Positions 26,641 to 33,960 of a DNA stretch of 64,000 nt are shown here, piece after piece (the stretch's first letter is position 1; every line of letters begins with the position of its first letter). Under the pieces are notes generated by a model that made no database searches, was not told the DNA's origin, and saw only the letters and a list, made by a program, of their open reading frames with translations. The stretch is from contig CAYQJS010000031.1 of NCBI GenBank assembly GCA_964417895.1, positions 1 to 64,000 of the forward strand, read 5' to 3'. This DNA is from CAYQJS01 sp964417895 (GTDB lineage: Bacteria > Chloroflexota > UBA6077 > SHYK01). Both the position numbers and the translations under genes were made by a program.

Positions 26641-27969
26641 ATGTTACGCGAAGAGAACGACCTCCTCTCTCGCGTCGGACTCGGTACACCGATGGGCAAC
26701 CTCATGCGGCAATATTGGATCCCCGCTCTCGTCGCGACCGAGCTATCCGAGCCCGACAGCCCGCCGTTGCGAGTGCGGCTTCTGGGCGAGGACCTTATTG
26801 CGTTCCGCACCGCGTCTGGCAACGTGGGGCTGATCCAGCACGCCTGCATGCATCGGGGCGCGTCGCTGTTCTTCGGCCGGAACGAGGCGGATGGCATCCG
26901 CTGCGTCTACCACGGGTGGAAATACGGGGTGACCGGCCAATGCGTCGACATGCCAAACGAGCCAGCAGAGAGCAATTTTAAGGACAAGATCAAGGCCACG
27001 GCGTACCCGTGCGTAGAGCGCAGCGGGGTGATCTGGACCTACATGGGGCCTCGGCAGACGCCGCCGCCTTTGCCGGACCTGGAGCCCAATATGCTGGCCG
27101 AGGGCGAGTATTTCGTGGGTGTGACCCTCCGGGAGTGCAACTGGCTCCAGGCGCTGGAAGGAGACATCGACACCAGCCATCTCGGGTTCCTCCACATGGG
27201 GGCCCTCAAGCCGGAGCGCGCCACGCCTGGGAGCTTTGAGTACTACATCGTGGCGGATCGCGCACCTCGGTATAACGTGGTTGATACGGCGTTCGGCACC
27301 TCCTATGGCGGTTATCGACCAGCGGAAGCGGACACGAGCTACTGGCGCATCGCCCACTTCCTCTTCCCCTTCTACACCATGATCCCCACCGGGACGCTCG
27401 GAGTGCAGATCTTCGTGCGCGCCTGGATCCCGGTCGACGACGAACACACGATGGTCTGGGTGATCACCGCCCCGCGCTCCCGGCAGCCGTCGAATGTCAC
27501 GGGTACCACACCCGCCGGTGGTGCCCAGGCAGCCGGCGTGGGCGGCTCTCAGGCGGCCGGGGTTCCCAGTGGCGGCGGCAACGAGCTGCTGCCGCCGACG
27601 TCCGATTGGCTCGGCAGGTTTCGCCTCAAGCAGAACAAGCAGAATGATTATCTGATCGATCGCGAGGCGCAGCGGAGCGGCCGGAGCTATACCGGCCTCG
27701 CGAGCGTGAACCTGGAGGACCAGGCAATCACCGAAAGCATGGGGCCCATCTGGGACCGCACGAAAGAACACCTGGGAAGCTCGGACGCCATGGTCATTCG
27801 GACGCGCCGCAGGCTCCTCCAGGCCGCCGAGGCGCTCCGAGACCAGGGTGTGCTGCCCCCTGGCGTCGATGATCCCTCGATTTACCGGGTGCGGTCGGGC
27901 GGCGTGGTCCTGCCGAAGGGTGTCGACGGGTTGGAGGCCACGAAGGAGCTGCAGAAGGCCCCCGCGTAA
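26641..27969 (+). CDS. Rieske non-heme iron oxygenase alpha subunit, second copy
   Basis: 442 aa. Rieske ligands C69-x-H71 and C88-x2-H91 at the same positions as the enzyme at 15.2 kb; mononuclear site DTSH-x4-H (DIDTSHLGFLH). Start follows GGAGGTGACGCT. About 50 residues longer than its relative; the extra includes a Gly/Ala-rich low-complexity insert (TTPAGGAQAAGVGG...) between two C-terminal strands. Oxygenation or demethylation of an aromatic substrate is the family role; no reductase is adjacent, though a thin [2Fe-2S] protein gene follows 165 bp downstream. Confidence 0.93.
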   Translation: MLREENDLLSRVGLGTPMGNLMRQYWIPALVATELSEPDSPPLRVRLLGEDLIAFRTASGNVGLIQHACMHRGASLFFGRNEADGIRCVYHGWKYGVTGQCVDMPNEPAESNFKDKIKATAYPCVERSGVIWTYMGPRQTPPPLPDLEPNMLAEGEYFVGVTLRECNWLQALEGDIDTSHLGFLHMGALKPERATPGSFEYYIVADRAPRYNVVDTAFGTSYGGYRPAEADTSYWRIAHFLFPFYTMIPTGTLGVQIFVRAWIPVDDEHTMVWVITAPRSRQPSNVTGTTPAGGAQAAGVGGSQAAGVPSGGGNELLPPTSDWLGRFRLKQNKQNDYLIDREAQRSGRSYTGLASVNLEDQAITESMGPIWDRTKEHLGSSDAMVIRTRRRLLQAAEALRDQGVLPPGVDDPSIYRVRSGGVVLPKGVDGLEATKELQKAPA

Positions 27970-28010
27970 GCAGACCGGTCGATATGGTTCGTACAAATGA
28001 ACTCGGGCTA

Positions 28011-28049
28011 CCCCTCTCCCTAACCCTCCTCCGCAAGGGGGGAGGGGAC
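28011..28049. repeat. CCCCTCTCCC...GGGGGGAGGGG palindrome
   Basis: Single C-rich/G-rich unit with CGCAA loop just after the Rieske gene stop. Position suits a transcript-end hairpin, but it lacks a T-run. Confidence 0.7.
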
Positions 28050-28134
28050 AGCCGTACGCTCCCGCGCCCCTAGCCCCAGAAACGAGGTGCACCTGGAACT
28101 TCTTCAATGGGACAATCTCTAGCTGAGGTCATCT

Positions 28135-28473
28135 GTGGAACGCCCCGACGACATTCGAGCCTGCATCGTCTGCGTCAACGTCAGTTGCCTCGTCGACGGT
28201 TCGCAGGAGCTGGTTGACGCCCTCAGGGAGCGCCTGGCGGACTCCGACATCGAGGTGGAGACAGAGGTCTGCCTTGGCGCCTGCGGCCTGGGGCCGAACA
28301 TGGTTCTCTATCCTCGGGGCACCTGGTTGTCCCCCGTCCGGCGCGACGATATCGACGACACTGTGACGCACATCAAGGGCGGGCCGGCGCCAGAGCGGTT
28401 GCTCGGCCACATTCCCGCCGACCTCCAGGAGCTGATTCTATCGGTGCTTGACGCCAGCCACGGAAGCACTTGA
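28135..28473 (+). CDS. thioredoxin-like [2Fe-2S] ferredoxin domain protein
   Basis: 112 aa, GTG start with GAGGTCATCT before it. Cysteines C10, C13, C18 in the first loop and the EVCLGACGLGPN segment (two cysteines four apart) match the thioredoxin-like [2Fe-2S] fold; the following MVLYP-x-GTW strand is typical. A paralogue is at 59328-59687. It could be the electron carrier for the preceding Rieske oxygenase, but the family also occurs with hydrogenases and as stand-alone proteins, so this is only a suggestion from context. Confidence 0.85.
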   Translation: MERPDDIRACIVCVNVSCLVDGSQELVDALRERLADSDIEVETEVCLGACGLGPNMVLYPRGTWLSPVRRDDIDDTVTHIKGGPAPERLLGHIPADLQELILSVLDASHGST

Positions 28474-28540
28474 GATGCACTGCGCTCTGGCAACCGGAAT
28501 CGTCATCGAAGGCACTGAGGGCTAGCGGAGAGGGGGGAGC

Positions 28541-29038
28541 ATGCTGCACGTCAGTCCGTCGCTCAAGAAGATCGTCCAGGAGCAGCTCGAGGAGCGAGCA
28601 TCGCGATCCGGACCCGAACGACCTATTACAACCGTGAAATGCGAAGCCCTCCACGATCTTCAGTTCCGGGCCACCGTGGAGGGCCATAGCTTCATCATGG
28701 ATGAGAGGAAGAGCAGCGGAGGCCACGATGCCGGCCCGGCCCCGATGCGGTACTACGCGGCCGGCATCATGGGCTCTGACCACGTCTGGCTCGTGAAGAC
28801 CGCCGCGCTCATGCACCTGGCATTGGACCGCCTCGAGGGGGAGATCTCGCTGTTCAACCGCAAGATCGTCTACACGGTCTTCATTGACAGCGAGAACTCT
28901 GACGATCAGATCCTTGATCTCGTGCGGCAGACACGAGAGCGCCGGGGGACACTCACGACGCTCGCGCGTACCACTCGCGTCGAGCTTAAGCTCGTGCACA
29001 ACGGGACGACGATCATGGAACAATCGCTCGGAGAGTGA
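28541..29038 (+). CDS. OsmC-like fold protein lacking the redox cysteines
   Basis: 165 aa. The pattern FIMDERKSSGGHDAGPAPMRYYAAGIMGS matches the OsmC/Ohr signature (DE-x-x-x-GG-x-D-x-GP-P--LLAAL-x-GC), and the helix-strand order continues to the C terminus. In peroxidatic members two cysteines are present; here GIMGSDHVW and RRGTL occupy those places, so neither is conserved. One cysteine, C34, lies in the first strand. A binding or structural role is more likely than hydroperoxide reduction. Strong ribosome site GGGGGAGC. Same strand as the [2Fe-2S] gene, 67 bp away. Confidence 0.72.
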   Translation: MLHVSPSLKKIVQEQLEERASRSGPERPITTVKCEALHDLQFRATVEGHSFIMDERKSSGGHDAGPAPMRYYAAGIMGSDHVWLVKTAALMHLALDRLEGEISLFNRKIVYTVFIDSENSDDQILDLVRQTRERRGTLTTLARTTRVELKLVHNGTTIMEQSLGE

Positions 29039-29048
29039 TGGCCATCGG

Positions 29049-30803
29049 CTAGCGCAGTTCCCACTCGTGGATATTCCAGGCGAGCGGCGTCTCAGCCACC
29101 GCGGGCGCCGGGCCGCGCAGCGACGCGGTGTGGGCGAACGTCGCGAGGTCGAAGAGGAGAGGAATCGCCGGCAGATCCTCGGTGAACACCCGGGCCATGT
29201 CCGCGATGTGGCGAATGCGTTGTGCCGGGGCGACGGCATCCGAGAAAGCGGCTGAGAGGCGGTCGAATTCGTCGTTACTCCAACCGACACGGTTGGGGCC
29301 GATCCAGCGATTCTCCGGCGTCCCGATGTTGCCGGTAACGATGTTGGCCAGCCCATACTCTCCCGACGTTGTGCTATATGTGAAGATGGAAGGGAACGTC
29401 GCGCGCGCTTCGTTGTCTCCCGCCCGAGCGGCGACGAGCGTGGTTTCGCTGAAGTCGAAGCCGGCATTGCGCCAGCCGTTCGCGAGGATCGCCATCTCCG
29501 TCTCGCGCTGCGTGTCGGCCAGGGTTTTCACCTCGAATCTCAGCCGCCCCTCCGTCGCGCTTGCATAGAACCCGTCGCTGCCCTTCGTGAACCCGGCATT
29601 CGCCATGAGCTGCTCGGCGGCCCGCGGATCATGAGGGTACTTCGCGATGGCCCGATCCACTTCGGTGTAGTAGCTGGCCGAAGGCGGAATGAACGGCGCT
29701 TCGGACATGATCCCCTGGCCTTCGAAGAGGGCGTCGTTGAGATCCGTCCTGTTCGCGCTGTGGGCGAGCGCCTTCCGCACGCGGAGATCGAGGAGTGCCC
29801 GCGGGTTGACGATGTCGGGCCGGAGCTGCGTCCAAGCGCCGCGGAAGCCTCCGGGCCTCACCAGGACGGTCCCCCCGTTCCGGGGCGACCATTCCCGCTG
29901 CAGAATCAGGCCCTCCTGGAACCGGATGGAGGAATCCGTCGTGAAGTGCGCCTCTTCGGACAGGACATTGGCCAGGGCGGCGCTGGTGTCGCTGATGAAT
30001 GTGATCTTCACGCGCTCGATCCGAGGCCTGCCGAGCGTGTGGCCATCGAACGCCGCGCCCTCGATGAAAGCCCCGGGCTCCCAGCGCGCGAGACGGTACG
30101 GCCCGAGGCCCACAAAATCGCGCGTCCAGAAGGGCTCGTTCGCAATCGTCGCCGGGTTCCTCTCGAACGAGTCCTGCAGGATGTGTCGCGGCAACGGGGG
30201 GAACTCGTCTTCGGCGAGCGATGCCGCGTTGGGGTAAGGCCGCCTCCAGCGAACGACGACGGACCGCGGATCAGCGGCCACGACCTCATCGATGAGGTTC
30301 TGAGGCGACGCCCTGGCAATCCCAACCTGGGGCGCCGTGTAGACCTCCCAGGCGAAGACAAAGTCCTGGGCAGTCAACGGGGTGCCATCATGCCAGGAAA
30401 GGCTCGCCCTGAGCCGGTGTGTCGTCTCCATCCGGCCATCGGGAAAGATGCGCCAGGTCTCCGTGTCGAGCTGCGGGAGGGTCTCCGCCAGGTAAGGCCG
30501 CGGGACTCCCTGGGCGTCGAGGATGCCCAGGTACGCGTTGAAGAGGCGCTGACTCGTGGCGAGAGACGTGCCTACTCCGCTCGCAACCACCTTGGCGGCA
30601 ATGGTCAGCGGCTCGGCGCGAACCACAATCACGAGCGTCTGAGGCGGTGCCGAAGGCCGCGGCGCCGCCTCGTCGACTACACGCTGAGCCGGAGCGCACG
30701 CGGCCACCATGAGGGCAGCCAGAAGAATTGCGGCTAGTACACGTCGGCGCAAGAGGACCGATGGCCGAGCGAGCGGGCGGGCTCCCTCGCCCGCCGTATC
30801 CAT
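29049..30803 (-). CDS. SBP_bac_5 family lipoprotein, copy 5, with start inside a repeat
   Basis: 584 aa. Lipobox VAAC at Cys36. SBP_bac_5 core: PDGRMETTHRLRASLSWHDG, the VRKALAHSANRTDL helix, tail IHEWELR. The ATG at 30803 is preceded by GGGAGAGGG, the right arm of a CCCTCTCCC palindrome, so the repeat supplies both ribosome site and start. Another in-frame ATG lies 18 codons upstream, before the repeat, with no better site. Convergent with the OsmC-like gene (10 bp between stops). Orphan binding protein; ligand unknown. Confidence 0.9.
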   Translation of the reverse strand: MDTAGEGARPLARPSVLLRRRVLAAILLAALMVAACAPAQRVVDEAAPRPSAPPQTLVIVVRAEPLTIAAKVVASGVGTSLATSQRLFNAYLGILDAQGVPRPYLAETLPQLDTETWRIFPDGRMETTHRLRASLSWHDGTPLTAQDFVFAWEVYTAPQVGIARASPQNLIDEVVAADPRSVVVRWRRPYPNAASLAEDEFPPLPRHILQDSFERNPATIANEPFWTRDFVGLGPYRLARWEPGAFIEGAAFDGHTLGRPRIERVKITFISDTSAALANVLSEEAHFTTDSSIRFQEGLILQREWSPRNGGTVLVRPGGFRGAWTQLRPDIVNPRALLDLRVRKALAHSANRTDLNDALFEGQGIMSEAPFIPPSASYYTEVDRAIAKYPHDPRAAEQLMANAGFTKGSDGFYASATEGRLRFEVKTLADTQRETEMAILANGWRNAGFDFSETTLVAARAGDNEARATFPSIFTYSTTSGEYGLANIVTGNIGTPENRWIGPNRVGWSNDEFDRLSAAFSDAVAPAQRIRHIADMARVFTEDLPAIPLLFDLATFAHTASLRGPAPAVAETPLAWNIHEWELR

Positions 30804-31032
30804 CCCTCTCCCACCGCAGTGGGAGAGGTTAGGTGAGGGCACTTCCTCCGCTGGCATTTTGAACCAGCGGAGATGCTTGCCTGCCTTGTGGGTTGCCCTC
30901 ACCCTCCCCTCTCCCATCGCGATGGGAGAGGGATCGCTCCCGGCTGACGCGCGGGTGACGAACTTCGGCGATTTTGTACCAGGGTTCGGGAGGGGGCCCT
31001 CACCTAACCTCTCCCATTGTGATGGGAGAGGG
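30801..31032. repeat. three CCCTCTCCC/GGGAGAGGG palindromes upstream of a binding-protein gene
   Basis: Units at about 30803-30840, 30896-30932 and 30996-31032, each with inverted arms CCCTCTCCC(A) and (T)GGGAGAGG(G). Together they occupy most of the 339 bp between the binding-protein start and the MmgE/PrpD stop. No gene is seen in this stretch. Confidence 0.82.
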
Positions 31033-31076
31033 ATTTGGTTACGCGTCCAGGCGTTTGTGCGCAACCCATGACTCAC
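30982..31076. repeat. 95 bp segment duplicated at 59216-59312
   Basis: Extends past the palindrome: starts GGGTTCGG, includes CCTCACCTAACCTCTCCCAT, then GTTTGTGCGCAACCCATGAC and ends TCAC. The copy at 59216 differs at about ten positions. The shared non-palindromic flank shows the mobile or duplicated unit is larger than the hairpin. Confidence 0.8.
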
Positions 31077-31142
31077 TTTCGTCGAGCTGTGCTAGACGGT
31101 TGCAGATTGGCGGACTGGGCACGGGCGGTTGCCACTGCCGGG

Positions 31143-32486
31143 TCACGAGGCGGCTAGGAGCTTCGCCAGCGCGCTGGTGTCATCGAGCTTTTGGATGCCC
31201 CAGAGCATCTGCGTCAGGCGCTCGACCCGATCGCCCGGAAGGACGGCGCCTGCCAGCGCTCTGAACTTCTCTTCGATAAACGCGTCGCTCAGCGGGTTGC
31301 CGGGGGTGCCCGTCGCGTGCTCGATGCGCTCGGTGTAGGTCCGGCCATCGGTCAGCGTCATGGTCACGGTCGCGCTGCCGCGGGACTGGCTCTCGTCCTC
31401 AACGAGGTCGATCTTGTCGCGAAGCGCATGGAGCACCGGGTCCGCCGCGCGCTCCTCAGTGAATTGCGCCGGGAGAGCGGTTCCGTGCACCAGGGCGACG
31501 GACATTGCGTGGAAGTAGGAGAACTTCGTGTCGAGGGCGGACAGTGGATGCCGGTGGCGGATGAGGTTGGGCGCGAAGCGACGCAGCGACCCGTGGACGT
31601 GCTGCACGGCCTCGGGCGTAACTCCCTCCCGCTTCCGAAGGGCCAGCATCGCGTCGATGAGCGCGTGGTTGCCCGCGCCGCAGGCGTAGGGCTTCAGCCC
31701 GACGGCGGGCAGCTCCCAGTGGCTGCCGAGACCCTCGGTTAGCTGCTCGAGGTCGTAGTCTTTCGCCATCACACCCATGAAACCGCGTGACCCGGTGAAG
31801 ATGTTGTCGGTGCCCGTGAAACCTCGCTGCACGAGGGTTGCAGCCAGCAGCCCGTTCTGCGCGGCCTTGCCGGCATGGAACGGCTTGCACATGGAGCCGA
31901 ATACTTCGCGGACGCCCATGGCCTGCGTGCCGGCCACCGCCAGGGCGTGGACCAACTGGGGCTCGGTCAGCCCGAACAGGCGACCGGCCGCCGACGCGGC
32001 CCCCAGCACCCCGCACGTGTTGGTGATGTGCCAGGCCTCTGCCCCCTCCAGGAAGTGCTGCGAGATGAGCGAGCCGACCCGGCACGCCACCTCAGCCCCG
32101 ATGGCGTACGCAGCGACAACGTTCTTCCCGCTGACGGTCTGCTGCTCGCTGATCGCCAGCGCGGCGGGGAAGATCGGCGATGTGGGGTGGATGACGCTGG
32201 TGTGAGTGTCGTCGTAGTCCTCGAGGTGGCCGCTGTAGCCGTTGGCCAGGGCCGCGTTGAGGAACGAAGTCCGCTCGCTCTTCCCGATGATCGTGGCGTG
32301 CGGGCTGGCGCCCTCCGACTTGAAGAGCCCCAGCAGGATGTCGAGGGACGGATCCAGCGAGCCGTAGAGGGCAACCCCGCAGTAGTTCATGATGCACCGC
32401 GTCGCCAGGTGCATGATGTCCGACGGCACGTCGTCGGTGGGATAAGTCGCCACGAAGCTGGCCAGTGCTGTCTCTGTTGCTCCCAT
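31143..32486 (-). CDS. MmgE/PrpD family protein (2-methylcitrate dehydratase-like)
   Basis: 447 aa, full family length. Typical features: SGHLEDYDDTHTSVIHPTSP near residue 85-105, the GVREVFGSMCKPFHAGKAAQ segment and the C-terminal GTPGNPLSD stretch. Known members dehydrate 2-methylcitrate (PrpD), decarboxylate cis-aconitate or isomerise other acids; substrate here is open. Ribosome site GGGAGGAAAG. A second, partial member starts at 63554. Next genes upstream on the same strand is an amidohydrolase, so a shared catabolic unit is possible but 246 bp of repeats separate them. Confidence 0.9.
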   Translation of the reverse strand: MGATETALASFVATYPTDDVPSDIMHLATRCIMNYCGVALYGSLDPSLDILLGLFKSEGASPHATIIGKSERTSFLNAALANGYSGHLEDYDDTHTSVIHPTSPIFPAALAISEQQTVSGKNVVAAYAIGAEVACRVGSLISQHFLEGAEAWHITNTCGVLGAASAAGRLFGLTEPQLVHALAVAGTQAMGVREVFGSMCKPFHAGKAAQNGLLAATLVQRGFTGTDNIFTGSRGFMGVMAKDYDLEQLTEGLGSHWELPAVGLKPYACGAGNHALIDAMLALRKREGVTPEAVQHVHGSLRRFAPNLIRHRHPLSALDTKFSYFHAMSVALVHGTALPAQFTEERAADPVLHALRDKIDLVEDESQSRGSATVTMTLTDGRTYTERIEHATGTPGNPLSDAFIEEKFRALAGAVLPGDRVERLTQMLWGIQKLDDTSALAKLLAAS

Positions 32487-32577
32487 CTTTCCTCCCGAAC
32501 GACTGAGGACCCAGCCCTCAGTCCTCAGCGCTCAGTCCTGTGTCCTCGCGTAAGCATCTCGACGTAGTTTGTCTAGG

Positions 32578-32638
32578 GGTCGGGCATGCCCGACCCGCGT
32601 GACCCCAAGATGGAGGGCGGGCGAGGCGTGCCTCGCCC
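32578..32638. repeat. pair of short perfect palindromes
   Basis: GGTCGGGCATGCCCGACC at 32578-32595 is a perfect 18 bp palindrome; GGGCGAGGC-GT-GCCTCGCCC at 32619-32638 is a second hairpin. They lie between the amidohydrolase and MmgE/PrpD genes and resemble the GC-palindromes at 41370 and 59709. Confidence 0.75.
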
Positions 32639-32732
32639 CCACGGTGGTGGCACAGACCGGCGGCGGCCGGTCAGGATACGGGAATATCGGCCTCCCTCTG
32701 GGCAGGACGGCAACAGTATCTGGCGCAACCGC

Positions 32733-33899
32733 CTACGGCTCACCATAGAACCTCACGGCGTTCTCCCAGAGCAGCTGCTGCCGCAGATCGTCGCCGAGGC
32801 TCTTCCAGCCAAAGAAATAGTCGACGGAGTCCGGGAAGCGGCATTCGAAATGCGGGTAGTCAGACGCGTACATGAGGACGCCCGGGCCCATGAAGTCGAC
32901 GACCATCTGAATCATGTCTTCGCCTTCGGCCATTTCGATGCTCGAGAAGAACCGCCCGCCTGTCAGATGCTCCCCGATCCTGTGCTCGAGTTTGGGCACC
33001 CAGCCCACGTACTCGGCTTGATCATCCAGGCGACGGCTCCAGAAAGGGAGCCAGCCGCAGCCGCACTCCAGAATGCCGAAGCGCAGTGACGTATAGCGCT
33101 CCATGAGTCCAGCCCCGATGAAAGAGCCAATGGCGCGCATGGCTCCCCAGGGGTGAGCCGCCGACCTCGCGAGAAACGGGTTGTTCCACAGGTCGCCATA
33201 GGCGGGATAGTACGGCGGCCCCGCGTACTGGCTGTGATGCAGCACGACCAGGCCGTTCTCATTGACGGCCTCCCAGATCGGGTCCATGTCTGGATGATCC
33301 ATGGGGGTGTCGTTGGTCATCATGGGATAGACGCCCACCATCCACGCCGAGTCCGCCCACTGCTTGATCTGCGCCGTAGCCTCCTCAACCGCGTTAGGAA
33401 GCACGGGGATTACAGCCTTGAGTCGGTGCGGATGCCTGCTACAGAAGTCGTTGAGATATCGGTTGTAGGCGCGCAAGAAGCCGACCTGTAGCTCGACGTC
33501 GTTGAGGAGGGCAGGATTGGGCCCGTTGCCAATCATGACCTGGACGTCGACGCCTTCTTCATCCATGTCGCGGACCCGCGTATCGGCGTCGAAGTCGATG
33601 GCCCCGAGCGTCGCCTGGCGGCGGCCCATATATTTCCGCTCGGGCAGGGGGGCTCGCGGATCGGGCCCCGCCGCTTGCCCCAAAGTGCGCCGGTTCGGCC
33701 GAGTTGCCTGGGCCCCTGGAAACGCGTAGGTGTGCCTTCCCGGAACCTGACCCTCCTCGTCGCTCTCAATGACCCGCCGGAACTTCTCGATCTCGGGAAA
33801 CCTCGCCCGAAAGGCCGGGTCGAAATACGGATCGAGCGTCTCAAGCGAGGGACGGATATGCGTGTCGGTATCCCAGACTCTGAACCCATTCTTCATCAT
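32733..33899 (-). CDS. amidohydrolase-2 family metal-dependent hydrolase/decarboxylase
   Basis: 388 aa TIM-barrel of the amidohydrolase_2 (ACMSD-like) family. N-terminal DTDTH metal motif (residues 10-14), histidine of VVLHHSQYAG mid-protein and the catalytic aspartate in YASDYPHFE near residue 345. Family members decarboxylate aromatic acids or hydrolyse lactones. Start ATG-ATG follows GGGGAGGCGAG. It sits 61 bp downstream of no same-strand gene but ahead of MmgE/PrpD. Nearby Rieske and FAH genes fit aromatic acid breakdown; the exact substrate is unknown. Confidence 0.9.
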   Translation of the reverse strand: MMKNGFRVWDTDTHIRPSLETLDPYFDPAFRARFPEIEKFRRVIESDEEGQVPGRHTYAFPGAQATRPNRRTLGQAAGPDPRAPLPERKYMGRRQATLGAIDFDADTRVRDMDEEGVDVQVMIGNGPNPALLNDVELQVGFLRAYNRYLNDFCSRHPHRLKAVIPVLPNAVEEATAQIKQWADSAWMVGVYPMMTNDTPMDHPDMDPIWEAVNENGLVVLHHSQYAGPPYYPAYGDLWNNPFLARSAAHPWGAMRAIGSFIGAGLMERYTSLRFGILECGCGWLPFWSRRLDDQAEYVGWVPKLEHRIGEHLTGGRFFSSIEMAEGEDMIQMVVDFMGPGVLMYASDYPHFECRFPDSVDYFFGWKSLGDDLRQQLLWENAVRFYGEP

Positions 33900-33960
33900 C
33901 TCGCCTCCCCGCTAAGCGTCGGTGCGCGCCGGACTCCACGGCGCACTCCGCAATCCGCAA

